This document shows, piece after piece, positions 1 through 5,565 of a stretch of DNA of 5,722 nucleotides. The notes under the pieces were generated by a model. The model was not told the DNA's origin. It saw nothing but the letters and a program-made list of their open reading frames with translations, and did no database searches. Each line of letters starts with the position of its first letter. The first letter of the stretch is position 1. Both the position numbers and the translations under genes were made by a program. The stretch lies in NCBI GenBank assembly GCA_030039915.1, contig JASHUP010000211.1:1-5722 (forward strand). Reading direction: 5' to 3'. This DNA is from Thermoplasmata archaeon. Its GTDB lineage: Archaea; Thermoplasmatota; Thermoplasmata; UBA184.

Positions 1-49
1 CGCCGGTTTTGCAAACCGGAGGCCTCGGGTTCAAATCCCGACCAGTCCA
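1..49 (+). tRNA. tRNA-Ala(TGC), 3' part, cut by window edge
   Basis: The cloverleaf can be read directly from position 25 of the tRNA onward. The anticodon stem is 3-7 paired with 15-19 (CCGGT/ACCGG). The 7-base loop TTTGCAA at 8-14 has anticodon TGC at 10-12. The variable loop is 20-24. The T stem is 25-29 with 37-41 (TCGGG/CCCGA), the T loop is TTCAAAT at 30-36, and the acceptor 3' strand is CCAGTCC at 42-48 with discriminator A at 49. The base equivalent to position 70 is T, as expected for the G3:U70 pair that alanyl-tRNA synthetase recognises. The partner G3 is outside the window, so the pair is inferred. No CCA follows the discriminator, so CCA would be added after transcription, as is common in archaea. 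The D arm and acceptor 5' strand are missing. Confidence 0.93.
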
Positions 50-113
50 TCCGACTCCTCCCGCGGAAGGGGAAGGCGGTTCCGAGGGCCTCTGCCCCGT
101 CGCAAAATCGGGC

Positions 114-145
114 CGGAGCCGCCTCTTTCGCGGATTTCGGCTCCG
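114..145. repeat. 8-bp inverted repeat between the tRNA and the thermopsin-like gene
   Basis: CGGAGCCG at 114-121 is the exact reverse complement of CGGCTCCG at 138-145, with a 16-base loop. It lies in the 142-base spacer after the tRNA and just upstream of the candidate promoter of the next gene. It could affect the 3' end of the tRNA transcript or be an operator, but nothing else supports either role. No T-run follows the stem directly; the nearest is TTTT at 175-178. Confidence 0.35.
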
Positions 146-156
146 CGCACCGTCCC

Positions 157-169
157 GGAAACGATATCA
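157..169 (+). promoter_or_regulatory. Candidate BRE/TATA promoter for the thermopsin-like gene
   Basis: GGAAACGATATC lies in an otherwise GC-rich spacer. A purine-rich BRE-like GGAAA precedes a weak TATA-like GATATC. Its centre is about 27 bp upstream of the ATG at 192, the spacing expected for an archaeal leaderless transcript starting at or next to the start codon. The match to a strong TATA box is poor, so this is tentative. Confidence 0.35.
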
Positions 170-191
170 CCCCCTTTTCCTGCAAGAAGGC

Positions 192-3100
192 ATGGTCGGG
201 TGGTCCCATCGCCCGGTGCTCGCCGTCGCCGTAGTACTCTGCATGGCCGCCGGGTCGCTCGGACTCGTTGCGGTATTCTCCCCGGGGGTGGGGCAACCCA
301 CACCGGCGGGGTCGGCGACCCTCCCGGTGCACTCCGCCGCTCCCGTTGCGGCCACCGCCGCGACGTCGCCCGCGACGTCCCCGCAGGGGCTTGCCCGCGC
401 ACTGGTCGTGGAGGACGGGTTGCGATCGAAAGGGATCGCCCCGGGGACGGTCCACCTTCCGAACTTCGCGGGTGAAGTCACCGACGCCCGTCAGCCCATC
501 CAACCTTCCTATACCCAGGCCCCCGCGCCCATGGGAGTCGCGGACATCGGGCTCGAGAACGAGTCCGGGGTCCTCACCCCGTACGAGCTGAACTCGACCA
601 CCGTCGCCGGTACGGTGAACATCACGAACCTGCAGTCGCTCTACGTGGACGGCGACGGACCGGACACGTTCGGAATCCAGCTCAATTCGGTGCTGAACGG
701 CGTGACCGTCTTCGGCAACTCGACGTACGAGTATTGGTGCCAGAACTACATCGGCTACACGATCAGCACCCACAACCTGACGTTCGGGGACGAGGTCTGG
801 AACTTCTCGAACCCCGCGGTCGCCTTCCCCGCGAACAGCATCTACGGATTCGCGAACGGGACGTATGACGACTTCCCGTACCTCTACCAGGGATTCGGGC
901 CGTCGTTCACGATCGCGTACCCGTTCTCCCTCACGCTCTACCTCAACGCCTCGATCATCGACGACCGCCCGGCGATCTACTTCAATTACACGCTGGCGAA
1001 CGCCACGTTCCGCCAGTCCGCGTCCTTCGATGACCTGATCTTTAACTCGACGATCGGCACCCCCACTTCCGCTGCCCCGACGCCCTACTACCAGGCCGAC
1101 GGGTACAACTACGACCCGATCGGCCTCATCAACGACATGGAGATCGACATCCTCGGCAACGATGACGGCGACACCACGGCGTTCCTCGCCGCCGATGCGA
1201 CCGTGTCCCTGCAGTTCTGGAACGCGACCGCCGGTGCCCTCGAGGAGGTTCCGTCGGCGTATAGCGCGGGTCAAGAGACCGGTGAGACGTGCGTCGGTCT
1301 GCTGATCACCTCGAGCGGAGGAGCCCATCCCATCGGGATCGTCCAGAACGGTCCGGGATTGGTCGAGGGCCTCTGGAACTATTCGGGCCAGGTCGGCTCC
1401 GTCGGAGACACCGTCACGGTCCACCCGATCGCGGCGTACTCGTTCCTCTTCGTCAACTCCGGCACCACCGAAGACGATCAAACGGCGGAATGGGTCCCGA
1501 CCTCAACGACCGGGACGACCACGTTCTACCTGCCGATGGGCGGCACCTTCTACCTCAACTTCCTGGAAAGCGACCGCGCTCCGGCCGACCAGGTCGTGGT
1601 CGCCACGGCTTCGGCGACGCTCCCTGCGGTGCATCTGGCCCCGGACGCGGCCCTGGGGATTTACACGCCGCTCTTCGCGTTCACGAACGGGGAACTCGCT
1701 GCCATCTCGACCGGCGGCGCGGGCACCGCGGTCGACCCGTACGTGATCGAGAACACGCAGGTCGGCTCCCTCGCGCCCGTGTTCGCATCGTGGGACGACT
1801 ATCTTTTCCCAGTGTTCCCCGGTCTTCTGTTCGCGGGGACGACCGCGTACGTCGACGTGACCCCGCCGTCGTTCGAGATCAACCTACCGTCGTGGGACTT
1901 CTCGAGCCCGCCCGCCCTAGGCCTCGGCCTCCCCTCCACGAACGACCTCCAGATCCAGTTCTACGACGCGTCCAACATCGCCCTCGTGAACGCGCCGGGG
2001 ATCTCCGGTTGGCTGAGCGAGTTCGAGTACGGGTTCCCCGAGAGCGAAGTGATCGCCTGGGACTGCACGAACATCCTGGTCGCGTCCAACACGTTCGACG
2101 ACCAAGGGAACGGCCTGCTCCTCTACGGCGGGACCGGCAACACCGTCTGGGGGAACTCGTTCCTTCCCACCACCGTCGCCGCCGTCAACCCGTACTCCGT
2201 GGAGGACGCGGGTTCGCTCATCACCGGAGTCAACGAGACCGAGTCGGGCGACCTCCTCTACAACAATCTGTTTGAGGTAGGCATCCCCGCGATCACTCCG
2301 ACGGTCGATCCGTTCCCTTGCGACCAGTACGACCTCTGTTTGCCCACGGCCTACAGCGACACCTGGAACGTGACGGACGAACCCGCAACGGACTCCGTCA
2401 CTGTTCTGGGCTACACGCTGACGGGCAGCATCATCGGCACTTCCTACCAGGGCGGGAGCTACTGGTCCAACTACGGCACGACCGCGAACCCGTACGGAGT
2501 GCTCCCGTACAACAACAGCGGGGCGATCACGGTCGGGGGCGACTATGTCCCCCTCGTGCCGTTCACGCTCTACTCGGTGACCTTTACGGAGACGGGCCTC
2601 GGCTCCGGCCTCCCCTGGAACGTCACCGAGGACGGCGTCTTCCTCGCCTCGTCGACCGCGACGATCGCGGCGGACACGCCGAACGGCACCTTCTCCCTTT
2701 CCGTGGGAGCCCCCGCGGGCTACACGGTGACGGAGGCTCCGTCCGAGTTCACCGTCGACGGGGGGCCCGCGACGGTCGCCATCACCTTCGCCGCCCTCCT
2801 CCCGTTGCAGGTCCAAGCGACCGGCTTCCCCTCGAGCGCGGACATCGCCTGGGAGGCGTCCGTGAACGGAACCGGGACCGGCAATAGCGCCGTCGTTCAG
2901 CCGGGCTCGTCCTATCCGACCCCGACGATCGTGTTCGAGCTTCCCGCGGGGATGTACAACGTTTCGGCCGAGGCGTTCGACTACGCCGTCGCGCCGGCCT
3001 ACACCACCGTCACCCTCGCGGCCCCCGGCAGCGTCGTGTCGTTCAGCTTCACGCCGTCTCCCGGAGTCCTCGACCTCGTCGTGACCCCCGCGAGTGCCTC

Positions 3101-3824
3101 CGTCAAGGTCGACGGGACGCCGATCACGCTGAGCGCGGGTGGCTCGTCCACCTCCGTTCCCGCTGGGACCACGTCCATCGAGGCGACCGCGCCCGGTTAC
3201 CAGCCCTACTTCTCGAACGTGACGGTGAACTCCTCGTCGACGACGTCGGTCACGATCACCCTCCATGCGATCGTCCCCGGTACGCTGAGCCTGACGGTCT
3301 CGCCCGGATCGGCGACCGTCTGGGTGAACGGAACGAAGGTGTCGCTCTCGAGCGGTGGGTACTCGGCGTCCCTGGCCCCGGGCGTGTATTCGGTCGAGGC
3401 GACGGCGTCGGGCTACTACGCCTATTACAACAACATCACCGTGACGAGCGCGGCGACCTCCTCCGTCCCGATCGCCCTTCACGCCGTGAGCTCGGGCGCA
3501 AGCTCCTCGGGCACGGGTGGCATCAGCAACACCGGGTGGGCGATCATCGCGGTCATTGCCGTCCTCGCCGTGATCTTCCTCATCGGAATGGTCTACTACG
3601 CCCGGCGACCACCGAAGGCGACGCCTACGGCGCAGCCCTGGCAAGAGAAGCAAGGCGGGCCGTCCCAGCCCGATGCGTCGTCCACGGCCTCGAAACCGGA
3701 CCCGTCCCCACCCGCAAAATCCACGCCGGCCTCCAGCCCCGAACCGGCTCCACCATCGGAAGCGTCTCCGGGCTCAACTCCCGATCCGTCCCCGATGGCG
3801 GAGTCGCCGCCGCCGTCGAGCTGA
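192..3824 (+). CDS. Surface-anchored thermopsin-like (peptidase A5) protein with beta-helix, Ig-like and PEGA modules
   Basis: Probable extracellular acid protease of 1210 residues. In order: hydrophobic signal or anchor segment (about 9-29); low-complexity Ala/Thr/Pro region and pro-region (31-110); thermopsin domain (about 111-470, with APMGVADIGL near 111 and a YWCQN segment at 181-185); Asn/Gly-rich beta-helix-like region (about 485-790); Ig-like module starting VTFTETGLGSGLPWNV (about 795-867) and a diverged second one (870-955); two PEGA repeats (958-1024, 1030-1096); Ser/Gly linker; membrane helix (1115-1136) followed by ARRPPK; Pro/Ser-rich tail to the end. Positive charges after the helix put the tail in the cytoplasm and the rest outside. 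About 25 N-x-S/T sequons are present. The reading frame is open back to about position 9, but that would overlap the tRNA; ATG 192 is chosen because it starts the signal segment and has a TATA-like element about 27 bp upstream. A5 catalytic residues cannot be assigned from sequence, so proteolysis is inferred from family resemblance. Confidence 0.88.
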   Translation: MVGWSHRPVLAVAVVLCMAAGSLGLVAVFSPGVGQPTPAGSATLPVHSAAPVAATAATSPATSPQGLARALVVEDGLRSKGIAPGTVHLPNFAGEVTDARQPIQPSYTQAPAPMGVADIGLENESGVLTPYELNSTTVAGTVNITNLQSLYVDGDGPDTFGIQLNSVLNGVTVFGNSTYEYWCQNYIGYTISTHNLTFGDEVWNFSNPAVAFPANSIYGFANGTYDDFPYLYQGFGPSFTIAYPFSLTLYLNASIIDDRPAIYFNYTLANATFRQSASFDDLIFNSTIGTPTSAAPTPYYQADGYNYDPIGLINDMEIDILGNDDGDTTAFLAADATVSLQFWNATAGALEEVPSAYSAGQETGETCVGLLITSSGGAHPIGIVQNGPGLVEGLWNYSGQVGSVGDTVTVHPIAAYSFLFVNSGTTEDDQTAEWVPTSTTGTTTFYLPMGGTFYLNFLESDRAPADQVVVATASATLPAVHLAPDAALGIYTPLFAFTNGELAAISTGGAGTAVDPYVIENTQVGSLAPVFASWDDYLFPVFPGLLFAGTTAYVDVTPPSFEINLPSWDFSSPPALGLGLPSTNDLQIQFYDASNIALVNAPGISGWLSEFEYGFPESEVIAWDCTNILVASNTFDDQGNGLLLYGGTGNTVWGNSFLPTTVAAVNPYSVEDAGSLITGVNETESGDLLYNNLFEVGIPAITPTVDPFPCDQYDLCLPTAYSDTWNVTDEPATDSVTVLGYTLTGSIIGTSYQGGSYWSNYGTTANPYGVLPYNNSGAITVGGDYVPLVPFTLYSVTFTETGLGSGLPWNVTEDGVFLASSTATIAADTPNGTFSLSVGAPAGYTVTEAPSEFTVDGGPATVAITFAALLPLQVQATGFPSSADIAWEASVNGTGTGNSAVVQPGSSYPTPTIVFELPAGMYNVSAEAFDYAVAPAYTTVTLAAPGSVVSFSFTPSPGVLDLVVTPASASVKVDGTPITLSAGGSSTSVPAGTTSIEATAPGYQPYFSNVTVNSSSTTSVTITLHAIVPGTLSLTVSPGSATVWVNGTKVSLSSGGYSASLAPGVYSVEATASGYYAYYNNITVTSAATSSVPIALHAVSSGASSSGTGGISNTGWAIIAVIAVLAVIFLIGMVYYARRPPKATPTAQPWQEKQGGPSQPDASSTASKPDPSPPAKSTPASSPEPAPPSEASPGSTPDPSPMAESPPPSS
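3063..3263 (+). repeat. PEGA repeat 1 (protein-level, inside the thermopsin-like gene)
   Basis: Residues 958-1024 of the thermopsin-like protein. It has the PEGA pattern: a strand with VTPASASVKVDG, then a Gly/Ser turn, then VPAGTTSIEATAPGY, then a final strand ending in VTITL. It is paired with the next repeat at a 72-residue (216-base) period. PEGA modules are small beta domains common in surface proteins and usually serve as stalks or wall- or protein-binding units. Confidence 0.75.
3279..3479 (+). repeat. PEGA repeat 2 (protein-level, inside the thermopsin-like gene)
   Basis: Residues 1030-1096, the same length (67) as repeat 1 and aligning to it without gaps. Matching positions include VSPGSATVWVNG, LAPGVYSVEATASGY and the closing VPIAL. 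It sits directly before the Ser/Gly linker and membrane helix, so the pair probably forms a membrane-proximal stalk. Similarity is clear in protein and weaker in DNA, which suggests an old duplication. Confidence 0.75.
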
Positions 3825-3833
3825 GCGCACCGA

Positions 3834-3861
3834 GACCGTCTACGCCGTCGGCGAGACGGTC
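3834..3861. terminator. 12-bp hairpin between convergent 3' ends, possible bidirectional terminator
   Basis: GACCGTCT (3834-3841) pairs perfectly with AGACGGTC (3854-3861). Inside it CGCC (3843-3846) pairs with GGCG (3850-3853) around the 3-base loop GTC. Only A3842 is bulged. The stem begins 10 bases after the stop of the thermopsin-like gene and contains the stop codon of the hydrolase gene (3840-3842), so it would form at the 3' end of both mRNAs. No T-run follows on either strand, so it is not a classic intrinsic terminator. A 3'-end stability or processing role is equally possible. Confidence 0.45.
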
Positions 3862-4667
3862 GGGCCGAGGCTGGTCGCGAAGAACGCGACCACCCGCTTC
3901 CAGGCGTCCTCGGCGCTCGGTCCGTGGTAGTTCGGGCGGGAATCGTTGAAGAACCCGTGCTTTGCCCCGGGATAGACGTGGTAGCTGAACGGCTGACCCG
4001 CTCGGGTCATCGCCTCCGCGAGCATCGGTACGGTGCCGGTGATCCCGGGGTCCTCGCCCCCGTAGAGTCCGAGCAGGGCCGCGCGGATCCGCGGCACCTC
4101 CTCCAGGGGCGGGTTCTGACCGTAGAAGATGACGGCCGCGCGAAGGTCCGGGTCGACCGTCGCGAGTCGCGCGGACATCGCTCCACCGAAACAGAACCCG
4201 ACCGACCCCACCCGTTCGGGGTCGACATTCGGTAGCGAACGAAGGTAGCGGGCGACCGCGAGCAGGTCCTCGGCGAATCCGGCCTGCACGGTCGGATTCG
4301 AGACCTTTCCGAAGGCGGCGAGGACCGGGCGACGTTCGGGAGGCTGGGTCTGGGCGAACGCGGCGAGTTTCGTCGGGTCGCGGCGAAGGTCCGGAGGTGC
4401 CTGAGCGAACGATTGCATCGCGAGGGCGATGTTGGCGGGCGTGAGCAGCTCCTGCATCTCGCCGGTGAAGAGGTTGGGCGCAGCGGCGACGTACCCGAGG
4501 TCCGCAAATCGCCGGGTGACGTCCTCGATGTGCTCTCCCACCCCGAAGATCTCGTGGATCACGACGACCGCGGGCCGGCGACCGGGGGCGCCGGTCGGCT
4601 CGGCGAGGTAGCAGTCGATCTCACGGGTTGGGGTACGGATCTTGACCTGCCGAGCGTGGACGTCCAT
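3840..4667 (-). CDS. Dienelactone hydrolase family protein (alpha/beta hydrolase)
   Basis: A 275-residue cytosolic alpha/beta hydrolase. It shows the family's catalytic set: nucleophile Cys159 in GFCFGG, Asp206 in YGGED, His237 in GAKHGFF, and Glu39 in HEIFGV. Spacing Cys-Asp (47) and Asp-His (31) nearly equals that of the classical Pseudomonas enzyme (C123, D171, H202). The Glu-Cys spacing is about 33 residues longer, placing an insertion in residues about 70-125 (the MQELLTPANI region onward). The family hydrolyses dienelactones (carboxymethylenebutenolidase, aromatic-ring degradation), but many members act on other esters, and no ring-cleavage genes lie here, so the substrate is unknown. 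The frame is open upstream to 4841, but ATG 4667 is chosen: it has a good TATA box about 31 bp upstream, and MDVHARQVKI leads straight into the first strand of the fold. The gene converges with the thermopsin-like gene, leaving 15 bases. Confidence 0.9.
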   Translation of the reverse strand: MDVHARQVKIRTPTREIDCYLAEPTGAPGRRPAVVVIHEIFGVGEHIEDVTRRFADLGYVAAAPNLFTGEMQELLTPANIALAMQSFAQAPPDLRRDPTKLAAFAQTQPPERRPVLAAFGKVSNPTVQAGFAEDLLAVARYLRSLPNVDPERVGSVGFCFGGAMSARLATVDPDLRAAVIFYGQNPPLEEVPRIRAALLGLYGGEDPGITGTVPMLAEAMTRAGQPFSYHVYPGAKHGFFNDSRPNYHGPSAEDAWKRVVAFFATSLGPTVSPTA

Positions 4668-4694
4668 GGGCCAGCGAGGCCAGCTCCGAGGGCC

Positions 4695-4703
4695 ATATAA
4701 TTC
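4695..4703 (-). promoter_or_regulatory. TATA box for the dienelactone hydrolase gene
   Basis: Read on the minus strand, GAATTATATGG is the clearest AT-rich element in the non-coding parts of the window. Its centre (about 4698) is some 31 bp upstream of ATG 4667. The purine-rich GAGACG before it could serve as BRE. No Shine-Dalgarno site lies between it and the ATG, which fits a very short or absent leader. It lies within the 64-base gap after the upstream minus-strand gene, so the hydrolase is probably transcribed on its own. Confidence 0.7.
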
Positions 4704-4731
4704 GTCTCGGGGGGCCGCGCCTCCCGCCCGC

Positions 4732-4926
4732 CTACTCTTCGAGCCTTCCCGAGGAGCGCTCGACCGGTGATCCCGGAGGAGCGCGCCCCGAGCGCACGGG
4801 CCTCGCCGGGGCGAACGGTCGTAGCGGCGGCCGACGCACACGAGAGCGGTGCGCGATCCGAAGCAGCAACAGCATCACCCCGACGGTGACCACGAGCCCC
4901 ACGGCCGCCCAGACGACCGGATCCAC
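4732..4926 (-). CDS. Small single-pass membrane protein, function unknown
   Basis: A 64-residue protein I do not recognise as a named family. Residues 4-22 form one hydrophobic helix (VVWAAVGLVVTVGVMLLLL). It is followed at once by a strongly basic segment (RIAHRSRVRR) and an Arg/Pro-rich tail ending in RLEE. The positive-inside rule puts the N-terminus outside and the tail in the cytoplasm. The start is GTG 4926, giving M-DPVVW. The frame is open further upstream, but that stretch reads as low-complexity Arg/Gly/Ser. A strong Shine-Dalgarno-like AAGGAGGTG lies at 4948-4940, with 13 bases to the GTG, longer than usual. A weak TATA-like element lies about 27 bp upstream of the GTG. It could be an accessory subunit or regulator, but nothing nearby names a partner. 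The helix next to a basic cluster is the main reason to believe it is real. Confidence 0.55.
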   Translation of the reverse strand: MDPVVWAAVGLVVTVGVMLLLLRIAHRSRVRRPPLRPFAPARPVRSGRAPPGSPVERSSGRLEE

Positions 4927-4939
4927 GAGCGGGCTCGGA

Positions 4940-4956
4940 CACCTCCTTCCTAATGC
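4940..4956 (-). promoter_or_regulatory. Shine-Dalgarno-like AAGGAGGTG and weak TATA-like element for the small membrane protein
   Basis: On the minus strand GCATTAGG (about 4956-4949) is followed directly by AAGGAGGTG (4948-4940), which matches the 16S anti-Shine-Dalgarno sequence almost perfectly. The two signals conflict. If the TATA-like element is used at normal spacing, transcription starts near the GTG and the Shine-Dalgarno site is not transcribed. If the Shine-Dalgarno site is used, the promoter must lie further upstream, where I see no AT-rich box. Confidence 0.35.
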
Positions 4957-5002
4957 ACTTGCCGGTCGAGAGGATGCGTCGCTCGGACCGTTCCGGCCGC
5001 CC

Positions 5003-5027
5003 CCCGCGAGGCCACCGAGGCCGCGGG
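5003..5027. repeat. GC-rich inverted repeat in the divergent intergenic region
   Basis: CCCGCG (5003-5008) pairs with CGCGGG (5022-5027) around a 13-base loop that itself contains a short direct repeat (AGGCC at 5009-5013, with GAGGCC again at 5017-5022). It lies in the 155-base region between the two divergent starts (4926 and 5082), where an operator might be expected. In DNA this GC-rich a 6-bp stem is weak evidence. Confidence 0.2.
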
Positions 5028-5047
5028 CGGAGGATGCGCTCGCGCGC

Positions 5048-5058
5048 AAACTCTTTAG
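5048..5058 (+). promoter_or_regulatory. Candidate BRE/TATA promoter for the AHSA1-type gene
   Basis: AAACTCTTTAG is the only AT-rich patch in the last 80 bases before the gene. The TTTAG core is centred about 26 bp upstream of GTG 5082, the spacing expected for a leaderless transcript. No Shine-Dalgarno site precedes the GTG, which supports that reading and the start choice. Confidence 0.5.
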
Positions 5059-5081
5059 GCGCTCGCGTCCGAACGGGCCCT

Positions 5082-5543
5082 GTGATTCCGGAAGGACTCG
5101 ACCCCATCCTCATTCAGGTGACGGTTCCGCTGCCGGTCCCGATGATCTACGCCGCGTTCACCGACCCCACGCAGCTCGCTCATTGGCTCGCCGACGGGGC
5201 CGAAGTGAAGCCCGAGGTCGGCGGAGCGTACCGTCTCTCCTTCCGCGGGGAATCGCCCCCGTTCGAAAGTCCCGGAAAGATCCTCCGGATGACTTCGGAC
5301 GTCGACATCGGGTTCAGCTGGTTCGCTCCGCCGCCGTACGACGGGCTCATGAACCAGCCTGCGGCGAAGACCCAGGTGTACGTGCGTCTCCAGGAGTCCC
5401 CCGAGGGGGTCGACGTGACGCTCGAGCACGAAGGCTGGGGCGCGACCGAGGCCTGGGAGGACGCACGGTCCTGGCACTTCCACTTCTGGGAAGCACGGCT
5501 CGATCGCCTGAAGGATTACCTCATCAAGGCCGCGTACGGCTGA
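5082..5543 (+). CDS. SRPBCC / AHSA1-type domain protein
   Basis: A 153-residue single-domain protein of the START/Bet v1-like (SRPBCC) superfamily, AHSA1 branch. The N-terminal strand leads into VPMIYAAFTDPTQLAHWL (about 19-36), the family's helix and Trp signature, then VKPEVGGAYRLSF (42-54), the 'GG' hairpin. The C-terminal helix WHFHFWEARLDRLKDYL (131-147) matches the typical Trp-x-Leu-Leu-x-Tyr-Leu end of such proteins. These domains form a hydrophobic cavity. Prokaryotic members are often of unknown ligand, and the link to Hsp90 is by homology only; no Hsp90 gene is visible. GTG 5082 is preferred over in-frame upstream ATGs (4953, 4974, 5034) because it gives the family's normal N-terminus and has a TATA-like element 26 bp upstream, while the added upstream residues are Arg-rich and featureless. 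It is transcribed divergently from the small membrane protein gene. Confidence 0.87.
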   Translation: MIPEGLDPILIQVTVPLPVPMIYAAFTDPTQLAHWLADGAEVKPEVGGAYRLSFRGESPPFESPGKILRMTSDVDIGFSWFAPPPYDGLMNQPAAKTQVYVRLQESPEGVDVTLEHEGWGATEAWEDARSWHFHFWEARLDRLKDYLIKAAYG

Positions 5544-5565
5544 TCCGCGACTTCGCTCGATCGAC

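Noticed and set aside
9..191. Upstream extension of the thermopsin-like gene to position 9
   Set aside because: It would overlap the tRNA and put a 61-residue Arg/Pro-rich stretch before a clear signal segment. The TATA-like element at 157-169 would then lie inside the gene.
1289..2275. Open frame of 328 codons on the plus strand
   Set aside because: It overlaps the thermopsin-like gene in another frame. The product is Arg/Pro/His-rich with no domain, a GC-driven shadow.
1917..3653. Open frame of 578 codons on the minus strand
   Set aside because: It lies antisense to the beta-helix and PEGA parts of the thermopsin-like gene. Its product is an Arg/Gly/Asp-rich low-complexity chain without recognisable motifs, as expected for an antisense frame in high-GC DNA.
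4668..4841. Upstream extension of the hydrolase gene
   Set aside because: The extra residues are Arg-rich, unlike the family N-terminus, overlap the small membrane protein gene, and would place the good TATA box (4695-4703) within coding sequence.
4970..5038. Direct repeat GAGGATGCG at 4970-4978 and 5030-5038
   Set aside because: Only 9 bases in GC-rich DNA with no further copies; chance is sufficient, though both copies lie in the divergent promoter region.
4953..5081. Upstream extension of the AHSA1-type gene to ATG 4953, 4974 or 5034
   Set aside because: The added sequence is Arg-rich with no family match. The purines before ATG 5034 leave no spacing for a Shine-Dalgarno site, while GTG 5082 has a TATA-like element at the right distance.
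5547..5564. Short hairpin GCGA/TCGC and palindrome TCGATCGA between the AHSA1-type and Cys-rich genes
   Set aside because: A 4-bp stem and an 8-base palindrome are too small to call a terminator or binding site without other support.
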